This document shows, piece by piece, positions 34,620-45,086 of a stretch of DNA of 64,000 bases; within the stretch, counting starts at the first letter, position 1; every line of letters begins with the position of its first letter. Source of the stretch: Gigaspora margarita (taxonomy: Eukaryota > Glomeromycota > Glomeromycetes > Diversisporales > Gigasporaceae); NCBI GenBank assembly GCA_009809945.1, contig WTPW01001111.1, positions 98,483 through 162,482 of the forward strand, written 5' to 3'. The notes under the pieces were generated by a model, which saw nothing but the letters and a program-made list of their open reading frames with translations, was not told where the DNA came from and did not search any database. The translations under genes and the position numbers were made by a program.

Positions 34620-35960
34620 AGACATTTCTTTAAATTCTCCTAGGTTTGGGGTCAATTATCTCTTTGGCCTCTATCAGCACACTTTCTTCTTGTTCTTGTA
34701 TTTCAGCCTTCTTTCGCAAGGCTTCTTCTTTACATAACTCACTTTGCCTCTGTTTGTCTCTTGCTCCTTTTTGGTTGGTAGAGTATAGTTGTGTGTATGT
34801 AACATATGCTTCATTTTCTTCACTACTTTCTACCATAGCTAAATTAATAATTTTATTTGCTCTTTTTCTTTATTAGACTGCTTTACTAACTTATATTGTG
34901 GTTTGAGTCTTCCAACTTTCTTCGATAGGCAATTTTTGCAATATGCCCCAGTTCTTCGCACTTATTGCAGTTAAATTCCTTCAGTCTACTGCTTGCTTTC
35001 AAGGCTGATACTTGGAGTATGTCTTTTCTGTTTGAGCTACTAACGTTGATGCAATGATGGCATAATTTAGACTTATCTGTTGCATTTGCTTAGTAAGTTT
35101 CTCAAACTCTTTTTCATAATTTCTAGGTGCAGTGGACTAATTAGATATAGTATCATTAGTGAAATCCATACTCTGCTTATGAATTTGGGCGAATTTGAGC
35201 ATATTTTTTAAGGTAGTAGGGTTATGTAATAGAAGAACAAGTAGAATTTCTGGGCGTAGCCCTTTTTTAAAGTAGTATAAAACCTGTTCGTCCTGTAACT
35301 TTATTCCCAGTTTAACCCGTTTGACCAATTAGTTAAATTTACTATAGTAGGTATTGACAGGCTTATTGATTTGTTATTTCAAACTATCTAACTCTCGTAG
35401 CTATTGATTTTGCTAATGTATAGTACAAAATCTCTTTTTGAACCCATCAACCAACCCTTTCCAATTGGTTAGATTGAAGTTGGTTAATGTGTTTTTCTTA
35501 AAGAATTCAGCTTGCTATTCATCTGCATTGTCCTGTAAAAAAGCAAGAATGAGTTATCTTTCTTTTATAGCTCCAGTTATTGGTAGCAGCAGCTTTTTCA
35601 AATCTTTCTAACTATGCAAGAGATTTTGGAAGCTATCACCAGTAAACAGGTCTACTCATAAAATAATAGAATCTTTAGCATGGTCTTTAAGGCAATTCAA
35701 AATATCCTCATTGGAGGCAGTTATTTTAGGGGTTGATATTTGAAGACTATAAATACAAGTGACTGGGTCTATCTGAAAACACTGGGTATGTGATGCTATA
35801 AGAGTGATAACTTTTACTAAGTCCAATAGATTTTCTAGTAGGTGTTAAAATTTAATACTGAAGATTAGTTGAACTACAATATTACAACACTGTGTCGATT
35901 GTAACTGTTGATATTTGGTTTCAAGTTCTACAAAATGCTGGTACATTTTTTCATTATATG
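34620..35960 (-). pseudogene. Gypsy gag remnant with zinc knuckle
   Basis: Minus strand. A capsid-like segment contains TNWKGLVDGFKKRFCTI and the open part 35137-35328 with VKRVKLGIKLQDEQVLYYF and KKGLRPEIL. A zinc knuckle follows near 34936-34980 as CNKCEELGHIAK, whose last cysteine comes back in register only after adding one A in an A-run. A charged helix-like stretch (34630-34836, KQRQSELCKEEALRKKAEI) leads towards the protease. Stops between the pieces show decay. Gag would form the particle that packages element RNA. Confidence 0.75.
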
Positions 35961-36170
35961 AATAACTGGACAAATATTAGAAAACCAGGATAAAAACTGT
36001 TAAACATGTGAGATGTTTTTGTAGATTAGGGATAACAAAAATTACTAAAGTCTTTCTTTAAATTCTAATATAATAATAATAATCACTTGTATTAGTTTTC
36101 TTTGTAAATTGTAACTCATATAATTACTTAATAAGTTGGGTTGAGCTATATTTCACAGTTACTACCAAAA

Positions 36171-36763
36171 TGTCACACTTGAAATTAACCTTTTCTATAA
36201 TTCAGGGGATGAATATGTTTATACTCTATAGGCTTTATTCGAAAGAGGCACAACTAAATATATATGAAGATACATAGAGTTGCAAGATAAGTGTTTTACT
36301 TTAACATATATGAAGACACAGTTATATTTTATTAGATATAATAATTATAACTAAACTAATACAATCTTCTATCTAGGGATTGGAGAGTTCGAATCTATCT
36401 GAAGTAATATCAAGGCAAAAACAAAGGCCTTATATATATGATTCAGGAAAGTATTCTTCTGCTACATTATTATTATTTGTGAGTTTAATGCTATTAATTA
36501 ATTAATCATTAAATCGAATACATCTAATAAACTATTCATCAGCTTTCACTGCATTTAAAGATATAATATGCAGATTTATTTTGGATTATTTAATCAAATT
36601 AATTAAGGGTTTGCAAATTAATAAATTATGCAGCATGAATGTTCGTATCATCATGTGGTTAATTCTAGATCATTTGGGAAATTGGTGCTGCTGATATTGA
36701 CTAATATTACATATAGTCACATGGATCATATAACTTTACTGTAGTGTAAAATTTGACATAACA
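36171..36763 (-). repeat. 5' LTR of the gypsy element (short form)
   Basis: 593 bp starting TGTCACACTTG and ending GACATAACA in plus reading. It lacks about 86 bp and about 540 bp present in the left copy. Many differences are C to T or G to A (ACGTATATGAAGATACGT on the left against ATATATATGAAGATACAT here), as expected from deamination of methylated cytosines. Confidence 0.85.
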
Positions 36764-37193
36764 ACTTTACAAGTTTAATTTACTTCTTAGAGGAAGTAAA
36801 GATGGATTTATTCACGAAATATTTCATAGATTATGTGACAACATGCCTGGTACTGTAGCTATTATAAAGGTTAATGGCACAAATGAAATACTTGGTGGAT
36901 ATAATCCATTAGTATGGAATAAATAAGGAAAATAACAACTGATAGTTTTATTTTTCTATTGAAATCTCAAAATTCACCTAATTCTATTCTTAATTGAATT
37001 ATTCATGCTGATAGTGTAATTGGGTATTATAGTCGATTATGGTCCAGCTTTTGGTAGAACTTTATATGCCAAAAGATAATAAAAGATGGCTATATTATCA
37101 AAATAATGCATATTATGAGAAATGATTTCAATCTGAGGATACTAATAATCTTTTAATTGACGGATTTGAAGTATTTCAGGTTTTAAATGCTAG
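36764..37193 (+). pseudogene. B relic 3, 3' part (TLDc end)
   Basis: Continues the exon cut at 19889: YKFNLLLRGSKDGF, then the GTVAIIKVNGTNEILGGYNP block, and the variable C-terminal patch, ending near TAG 37191-37193 where other copies have KD then TGA. Stops at about 36926 and 36998 and several frameshifts are present. It begins with ACTT, the probable second copy of the target duplication. Confidence 0.85.
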
Positions 37194-38320
37194 ATTGAAT
37201 TTCACTGGTATTCAAAGATATTTGGAACTTTTATGAATATATTTTTAAAGCTAAATTAATCATGTATTTATAATAAAATTTTATTAGTATTATAAGATGT
37301 TCTCAGGAATCTTCTTTGAATGCTACTTTCTCTCAGAATATTGCAAAACTAACTACACTATATTATGAATATATTGAAATTTACTTAGATATCATTTTTG
37401 CTAAGATTAGATAATAATTATAGTGCTGCTTAATTATTAAATAAAACTTTATCAATGCGTGAGCAGCTTTTATAAACATAACAATGTTTGAAATTATATA
37501 TTTGGTTGAACAAATAATTTTTTATTTAAAATTAATAAACTTTATTTGTATCATTATTCTTATAATATGAACATAGTAAAAAATAAATATGTTCACAAAA
37601 TCATTAATCTTTACAATTAATCATAAGTGGTTTGTTAAATGTTATCAAAATTCTGCAAATGCAAAAAATTGGAAAAAATATAAATATAGCTGTTTCTATT
37701 GCTTATTTATGATTTACCAATTTCCATATATTATAATAAAATTTATCAAAGAGTAATAATATAATTCATTTTCAAAAAGAATATTGCTATTAAAGTTTCC
37801 TAATCACTATCAACTTGAAATTTTTTGTAAAATAATAATTATAGCAATAAGTTAATGTTAATAGCTACAGTAATGTCCATAACAATAAAGTATAAAACTA
37901 GTTGATTGTACAGCAATTATATATTATTACAGGGTAAATTGCTCAGTTATAGCAAACTTAATAATACCTAATAGCTTTTTATCAAATTTAATGACAACAA
38001 ATACTATGGCATAAGCTTTTATTCATCCTTTTCAGAATTTAAACAAATTAGTCCATGCGAAGTTACTTTTATTGTTTATATTATTATTTTTTTCTAACAC
38101 ACTTTATATGATATTATTTAAAGACTTTAACCTCATTGACATTCTAATTTTATTGCTTAAAAATTGTTAGCTTCAAATTTCATCTATATATAAAATTAGA
38201 ATATCAATGCAACATTTTTTTAATAAAAATAAAAATAAACAATTTGGTAAAATTTTCAAAAAGGATATTACAGTATCGTATCATATGAAATACACAAGTA
38301 CATGGACATTATTTGAGATA
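37194..38320 (+). repeat. B-type 3' flank, unit 3, first part
   Basis: No gene is seen. It matches 5006-6110 closely and breaks off at 38332 where the Mutator-like element begins; the match resumes at 43692. Many CG sites of the sister copies read TG or CA here. Confidence 0.65.
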
Positions 38321-40490
38321 CGCAATTTTAAGGAGTAATACAAATAGTATAGAGTATGATTTAGTAAAGTTGTGGAGTATAATATGTTAAATTAACAAAC
38401 ACATGTATATGGTCGGTAAAGTCACTACTATATATAGATTAATATAATGTGTATAGTATACTAATGTATATAAAAATCATGCAAATATTTATAAAATTTA
38501 TGCAAATGTAACATTAAAGAAAACTAGACTTCAGTTAATGAATTTTAATGTGTTGAGTCTATAATGTTATTTCGATAGTTTAAAAGCCTAACATTTAATA
38601 TGATTGTTAAATAGCAAATGCAGTAATCATAATGATGATTTTTTTTAAAAAAAATCACTTTTAAAAATGCCTATCAATAAAATGTTAATACCTTTGGATG
38701 ATATTAGTTCTGACGATGAGTCTATATTATCGAACAATAGTTTTTTACAATGATTTATTTGGAAGAATTCCTTTAAGAGCGATCAAGAGGAAAATTTTTT
38801 CAAAATAATTCTTCTTTCAATAAAAATTTAAAAACTTTAGCAATAGTTTATCATATTAACAGATGGAAAATGCAAATTCAACATTTGTGGATGTAATATT
38901 TATTATTAATATCATATATATTTAAGTTATATTATAAGTAATATATATTTTATATTTTATACATTCATTTTTTAGGTTCAATATTCTATAGGTAAACCTT
39001 CTGCTCAAAATTGGACAACTTGTTATTATCTTGGTGATGTTGCTGTAACAAAAAAAAGATAGAATGTGCCAAGGAATTAAGTTGTGTGAATTTGCAAGTT
39101 CAGAACTTCAAGAAATGCAACATAAATTGGTTGATCCTGATTCAGATTTACAATTAAAATTAAATAATGGACTGTCAAATAAAAGTATAAAAAATAATAC
39201 ATTTGCATAAGTATCTTAAATTTTTTACACTATGTATATATAAAATTAACTATATATTTTTATTTATTTAGTGTATATTTAGCTGCACATAAAACAAAAT
39301 GTCAATTTAAGAAAGATGGAGAACAATGTAAAGGAACACCTGTATTAAATTGTTTATGTCACCATGATAACATAATGCCGCTATCCTATTTTATTGGTTG
39401 CTCAAATTGGTGTAATCAAGAAAATTTTATCATTTTATTAATATTAAAGAAAATGTAGATCTTGACTTACTTCAACAACTTTTAGATGGGTCGTATAAAG
39501 TAAAAATTTATTAATAAAATAGTAATATTGCAAAATTTATAGTGATTTCCAAGCCAAATCAGAATTGCAAGTATCTGGACTATTACATCACATTTTGTAC
39601 TATTAATACTATAAAATTTAATATGATTGATTTGGTCAAAGTTTTGAAAAATCCTTCTGGCTTGATTTTTTAAGCATTGATTAACTTAATAAAAGTCACT
39701 GGTAATAGGACTACATGGATTATTATATTATTTTATTGATAATAAATTATTATTATTATCTCAATTAGGGGGAATCAGATGGACCAATAGATAAAAATGC
39801 TTTATAGTTTTACATAATAGTTCAAAAAAACACATTGTTGTAAGTTATTAATTCTTACTAAATAATATAAATTTTTAAATAAATATATATAATATATATA
39901 TATATATTTTTTTTTTGATATAGCATATCCACATCATACAGACAATATAATTAAGCAAGGATTAATAATTGAAATGCCTGCAATGTTAAATTTTATATAT
40001 TGGTACCATATGATTTAAAACAATGTCCATATATAATTCTTGTATCAAAAGGTATTCATTTGCATCTACCACCTCTGCCTAATCGAGTGCTACTTACTAT
40101 AAAAATGCATTTACAAGAATTAATCCACCAAGCAAATAACAATACTACTAATATTATACCAACATGCATTTTAACTAGCATGTATATAAATATAATTAAA
40201 AAATTATTTTGAAAAAGCTTAATTTTTAAATTATATTTATTTTAGGAAATTTGATTAAAACTTATTTTGAAAGTGAATACCTTGCAAATATATATGCATC
40301 ATTAAATAATTCAGACCATCTTTGGTATTATGTGGACAAAATCCAAAAGGAAATTCATCTGCAAGGACAAGGACTTCTTGGAGTCATTTATAACTATTCA
40401 TGCAATCTAAATAATATTCGCGATTATATAAAGCGATTAGGTATTATATATGTATTAAACTTAAATTAAAATTTTAATAAATTATTTTTT

Positions 40491-41130
40491 TAGTCCTCCG
40501 GGTTGATAGCATAGCAGTTATGCTCTGAGGATGCAAATCAGAAGATTGCCGGTTCGATTTTTGGTGGCAGCAAAATCATAATTCTATGTTGCAGGTCCTA
40601 CTATATTGGAAGAAATCAGCTTAGATCAGAGAGTTTTGAATAGGCAATTCCTGTAGTGGATTGCAGGTATAGCAGCTAGTGTGGAACCTTTGGGCGGACA
40701 GACTACTTAAAATAGGCACCAAAAGTGCATGTGTGGCTAGTTGTACCCTCATCTATGTATGGTCACACCATCGAATGACAGATTTTGTGGAGTGATGCTG
40801 CAAGTAGTTGGGATCAAAACCTGGGATCATCCTTGATTTGAGTCAGAACACCGATTTGAATAACTGAAGTCACAAGACGTATTGAGAGGCTCAAATCTGA
40901 AAGGATACTTCAAGAACTTATTGCAGTGTGTCCAGACTGCAATCTGAACCAACAAGCTTACGACCATGAGATTCAGCAGAGGTTGCTGGGAGGAATAAGG
41001 CTCAGTGCAACAACCATACCTGGGCATTGGAAGAATGCCATGTAATAGCATACCATTAGAATTAGAACATATTTCTGTACTTGTACTTAAATATCTAATA
41101 AAGGCAGCGCAAGGTTGTAAAGTAAAAAAA
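40491..41130 (+). mobile_element. tRNA-derived SINE with target duplication
   Basis: The head looks like a tRNA: a box A-like TAGCATAGCAGTTATGC near 40509 and a box B-like GGTTCGATTTTTGG near 40551. The body of about 550 bp has no coding capacity on the plus strand and ends in an A-rich tail (AAAGTAAAAAAAA). It is flanked by AATAAATTATTTTTT (40476-40490) and AATAAATTATCTTTTTT (41131-41147). It is inserted in the transposase-like gene of the Mutator-like element and is richer in G+C than its surroundings. A 121-codon frame on the minus strand (40827-41192) lies across its end and is not a gene. Confidence 0.8.
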
Positions 41131-41766
41131 AATAAATTATCTTTTTTCTTTAGAATTTTTTGAAGATAATCATATGATAATAATCTGTACAACTTTTGTA
41201 CAACTATCAGAATGGTCCAAGTGTGAACATTTTCACATTGATTTATCTTTCAAATGGGTTGCTGGTGAAATCAACGAATTTCAGGTTAGTAATAATAATA
41301 CAAGACATAATTTAAGTAAGCTAATCAGGATCTCAATGCAATCTAGCATATAAATAAATAACTGGTTATGCCATTATTTTATCTAATTTATTAACCTTAA
41401 TATATTAATTTTTTATTGAGTTCTTACTTATGTTAGAGTTTTCACTAATCAAGCTAAGACAGTCGCATACCAAAGAATGTTTCATGCATTGTTTGATCTT
41501 GTATCACAATTAACTAGCTTGTCCCTTCAATTTAAACACATCCACGAACTGGTTGGGGATGCATTATAGCCGATCTAGATTTTGCACAAGCAAAAGGTCT
41601 TGGACTTGTTTTAAATAAAATTGATCAAACAAAAAATTGGGAGGAACATTTAACTTATATATTTAAATTCTGCCAACTACATTATAAAAGGTAAATATAT
41701 AGCTTGCTACTTTATAATATTTATTTATTTACTGTGAATTACAGTATTTTATTTTTATTTATTGTT

Positions 41767-41984
41767 GCAGCTGATGCTGAAAATGGCTGATGCTGAAATT
41801 TTGACCTATATTGATACAAATGTTTTAAAAATTTTTTGGGGTAATTTTGTCCACTTTTTTTTTAGGGTTGGGTTAGGGTTTAGGGTTAGAATTAATTATT
41901 AAAGAGTATATGTGGATTTTAGCAGGGCATATATTTTCAAATCGCAACCCAAATTTCAGCATCACCGTTTTCAGCATCAGCTGC
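41767..41984. mobile_element. MITE with GCAGCTGATGCTGAAAA ends
   Basis: 218 bp with inverted ends of about 34 bp: GCAGCTGATGCTGAAAATGG on the left and GCAGCTGATGCTGAAAACGG on the complement of the right. It contains telomere-like TTAGGGTTGGGTTAGGG and TTTAGGGTTAG (41862-41890). The target duplication is unclear. It lies in an intron-like gap of the transposase-like gene. Confidence 0.75.
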
Positions 41985-43691
41985 GACATTTATTTATAAA
42001 GAAAAATTATAGAAAAAAAATATGATGATAACATAACTAATAACATGCTCGCATTGCTCACGGCTAAAGCAGAAGATGAAATTAATCGATTGTTCGATGA
42101 AATTCAAGAAGTAGAAAATTTAGCAGGTTAGTAAATTTCATAATTTCTAAATAATTTTATAATATGAATATTAATATATGTTATCATTACGAATTAGATT
42201 GGACTTCATTTTATCACCAGAAAATGGGTTATCGCATCTCTTAATAACTGTGTATCACAAATTGACAGTAATATTTGGAAATCCTCTCCTAATAATACGA
42301 ATATTGTCAAAACCGCTCATGCTTTAAGTAATCGACGTGGGAAAAGTTTAAAATTAATGAGTGCTATTCTGCAGTAAATTCTGTTTTATACGTATCATTT
42401 TAAATTATTATATTTTATAGTAGATAATTGAAATTAATTTGTTTTGTAGAGGACGCAAATTGGATAAGAAAAAATTTACAGCAATTCGTATTCATCAACA
42501 ATATAATGTACCCAATCACGGACGAGACAAAGGCTCGATTAGTCGCAATGTTTTATCGAATAAGTGTAAAGGTAAACAAATAATTTAATTATAAAAAATT
42601 TTTTTATTTTTTTTATTTTTTATTTAAACCATTAGCGAAATTTTCAAAAAAAACTATCAAAAATAAACAAAAAATCTACAAAAAAAAACTAAAAAAGAAT
42701 CCGAAGTAATCATTATTAATTCTGAGGATTCAAATGAAAGTGATCAGAAAGAAAGTTCAACCGTTAATAAACTTGAATATCAAGAACGACTTTTAGCAAT
42801 AAAAGAACGTGAGCTAGATTTAAGAGAACGTGAAGCAAAGGTTCATTCAGTTGAGTTGGCAAATCTTGAAAAGGAGCAAAGATTAAAGTCGGCAAGTTAA
42901 AACCTGAGGGCTCCCACTTGGATTCACAAATTTTCTGGTGAAAAAGTTCGATTAGTTGGAACAACTTTGTAAATCAATTGCTATTAGTTATTACATGTTT
43001 TTAATTAGCACTATTGGTAGCTATATAATCATACAATTTATTTATTGAAAACAAAAATTTTTTCTAAAGTTTAAGTTGTCAACAAGTAGTTCAAAAATGT
43101 AGACCAATTAGTTACCAACTTTTCGATAAATTAATTTTTGATTCATAAACCACAACGTTCTATGTCGCCTTCTCGACATTCAAAAAAAATTTGATTTGTC
43201 AAAAAACTATTCTCGAAGATTGGTAAACCAACATAATTGCATGTGGGAAAAAAGTTCGAAATTAATGACGATAATGGCAATGATTTTTTATTGTATCACT
43301 ATAATAAATTAAAAACATGGATATAAATAACGTACAAGCTTGTAAAAATCTTGATTTTTGTTAAAGCTATCTCGTAAAATCTTGATTTTGTGAGAGTATA
43401 CAATCCCGCAAAAATCTTTATTTTTTTAAAAACTTAAATAGTTTTTGTACTGTCTTATATCGATATATTTTTATTTTAAATTCTTTACGCTCTTTTATAT
43501 ATAATATATATTATGAGTATAGTATGCTAGTTTATATACTCAAGTGCGATTTTGTAGTATATGCTACTTTACGAAACTATATTATGAGTATAGTATGCTA
43601 TTTTTATATACTCAAATGCGATTAACGTAATATACTCCACTACTTTACTAAATCATACACCACTACTATTCGTAATACCGAATTTTTTAAG

Positions 43692-44995
43692 AGGCTAATT
43701 ATTAATTTGGTATTTAACAATAAAAATAATCATGGTTGTATTCGGTTAAATTAATTATTAGTCTCTTTGAATTACAGAATTAAGCGTTATTTCAAGCTAA
43801 TATAATAAGGATTTTTGTGATGAAAATTTATACTTACTGTAATTACCGAAAGTAAATTTCCATGCAAATTACTTTCATTTTTTTTGGTTTGTTTTTTTTT
43901 CCAAGTTTATTCAATATGCAAAGATCCAGATTACTATTTATAAGATATTAGAATTATAAGAACATTCATTACTTTTAATGTTAAATGTAAGGAGCAAACT
44001 TTAATAATTCCTTTAAAATTAGCCTTTAGAGTCACTCAAAACCATTATTTGAACATATAAGTTATATCACATCTATTAGCAATTATTTATATAGTAATTT
44101 GTTCCGTTTATATGAAATACGAAGTAAGATGTAAACCTGAAAGTGCTATAAAATGTTATTTCTACGAACTGGATTATATTTCGATGAGACTATTTGCAAT
44201 TAAATAATATTTGATATTGCTCAATTATTTTGATTAATTAAAAAAATTAAAGCGATCTATGTAACAAATATTTAAAAGAGTCATTGTGTTAAATGCATAT
44301 TTGACATTGCTCAATTATTTGATTAATTAAAAAATTAAAACAATCCTTGTAACAAATTTTGAAAAAGAGTCATTGTGTGAAATGCATATTTTAGATTTCA
44401 ACTAATCAGCTTCCATTAATGTTTTTGACTTTCAGTAGCACTTCCATCATCCTGCAGTATATTCAACCTTCAATTTTGACATGATGAATTTATTGAACTT
44501 TTTTTTTTTTTTGAGATAACAGTAACTAATTTAATTTATGGATTTGCCGAAAGAGCTTCTGCATTTCAGTAAGCGATATTACGAATGACTAAATAAATAT
44601 ATAATTTGAGTTCATAAATAAATCACCCAGGTCGTGGATAAAAATTGACAATACATAGAATTGACTTTCCATCCGAATCAATAGTCGTTGAATTTGGGTT
44701 TGTGTTTGAGTTTAGGTTAAAAATGGCTATATAACAAAATGCACAAGAAATTTTTTTTGTAGCGATTTAATAGTCAAAATATTGAGATAACCGCGATTTT
44801 TTGTAAAGCGAACGTTTGTTTTTAATTTTCTTTAAGTTGCTTAAGATCCCGATTTTTAATTAGATAACTGACGTCGTCGGAAAATTACAATTCCTTGAAA
44901 AAATCTTTAATGAGCAAATCATTGCCAAGGAAGGTAATTTTCAGTCAATAAGAATGGTGGTACAGAACCTTCCATTATTAAATAGGTAGGGATAG
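43692..44995 (+). repeat. B-type 3' flank and intergenic DNA, unit 3, second part
   Basis: No gene is seen. It resumes the unit sequence and matches 6115-6950 and 7211-7680, including the duplicated TTGCTCAATTATTTGATTA block near 44215 and 44310. It shows the empty sites of both unit 1 MITEs. Confidence 0.7.
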
Positions 44996-45086
44996 TTTGT
45001 ACCATATTTATATACCATGATTGGATCATTCGCCTGCAATTGTTCATCGACATACGTATCGATACGTAATAATCACAAACTTACAA
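44996..45086 (+). promoter_or_regulatory. Core promoter and 5' UTR of A gene 4
   Basis: TTTATATA lies at 45007-45014, 73 bp before the ATG at 45087. The palindrome TACGTATCGATACGTA lies at 45053-45068, and AATAATCACAAACTTACAA leads to the ATG. Confidence 0.6.

Larger units (their letters stand above)
19890..36763 (-). mobile_element. Ty3/gypsy LTR retrotransposon, decayed, with nested insertions
   Basis: The element lies on the minus strand inside B relic 3. The left copy of the LTR (its 3' LTR) is 19890-21108 and the right copy (its 5' LTR) is 36171-36763, with TG...CA termini. A probable 4-bp target duplication is ACCT (19886-19889) and ACTT (36764-36767). Next to the right LTR, read on the minus strand, TGGTAGTAACTG is a putative primer binding site; next to the left LTR, AGGAGAAGAA is a polypurine tract. 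The order gag, protease, RT-RNase H, integrase is that of Ty3/gypsy. All parts have stops and frameshifts. An 8.6-kb DNA transposon and two MITEs lie inside; without them the element would be about 7.8 kb. Confidence 0.9.
38667..42961 (+). pseudogene. Transposase-like gene (DDE type), decayed
   Basis: Plus-strand pieces separated by short introns and lesions: MPINKMLIPLDDISSDDES at 38667, WTTCYYLGDVAVT and CEFASSELQEMQHKLVDPDS near 39010-39150, FKKDGEQCKGTPVLNCLCHH (39310), FIGCSNW, then CPYIILVSKGIHLHLPPLPN (40024), whose C...HxH pattern recalls the WRKY/GCM1-type zinc domains seen in some MULE transposases. After a SINE come FHIDLSFKWVAGEINEF (41231) with a first candidate aspartate, IIADLDFAQAKGLGLVLNKI (41565) with a second, and ALSNRRGKSLKLMSAIL (42325). 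The tail is coiled-coil-like: YQERLLAIKERELDLREREA (42779). Stops and frameshifts are frequent. Assignment to the Mutator group rests on the terminal repeats and target duplication; the protein family is only partly recognised. Confidence 0.6.
38333..43678 (+). mobile_element. Mutator-like element with long terminal inverted repeats
   Basis: A 5.3-kb element. Its left end (from GAGTAATACAAATAGTATAG) and the complement of its right end (GTATTACGAATAGTAGTGG) share about 50 bp, including GTATGATTTAGTAAAGT. It is flanked by CGCAATTTTAAG (38321-38332) and CGAATTTTTTAAG (43679-43691), a diverged long target duplication; the empty site reads ACGCAATTTTAAGAGGCTAA in unit 1 near 6105. It carries a decayed transposase-like gene, a SINE and a MITE. 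Near the right end a segment of about 90 bp with ATTATGAGTATAGTATGCTA is repeated (43505 and 43585). Confidence 0.8.

Noticed and set aside
40499-40575. A functional tRNA gene
   Set aside because: Boxes A and B are recognisable but acceptor and anticodon stems do not form cleanly, and the sequence continues into a SINE body with tail and target duplication.
40827-41192. Minus-strand 121-codon frame
   Set aside because: Crosses the SINE end and its target duplication, so it cannot be an old gene.
43490-43640. CRISPR-like repeat (two copies of a 90-bp segment)
   Set aside because: Only two copies, no spacers, in a eukaryotic transposon end; a simple duplication explains it.
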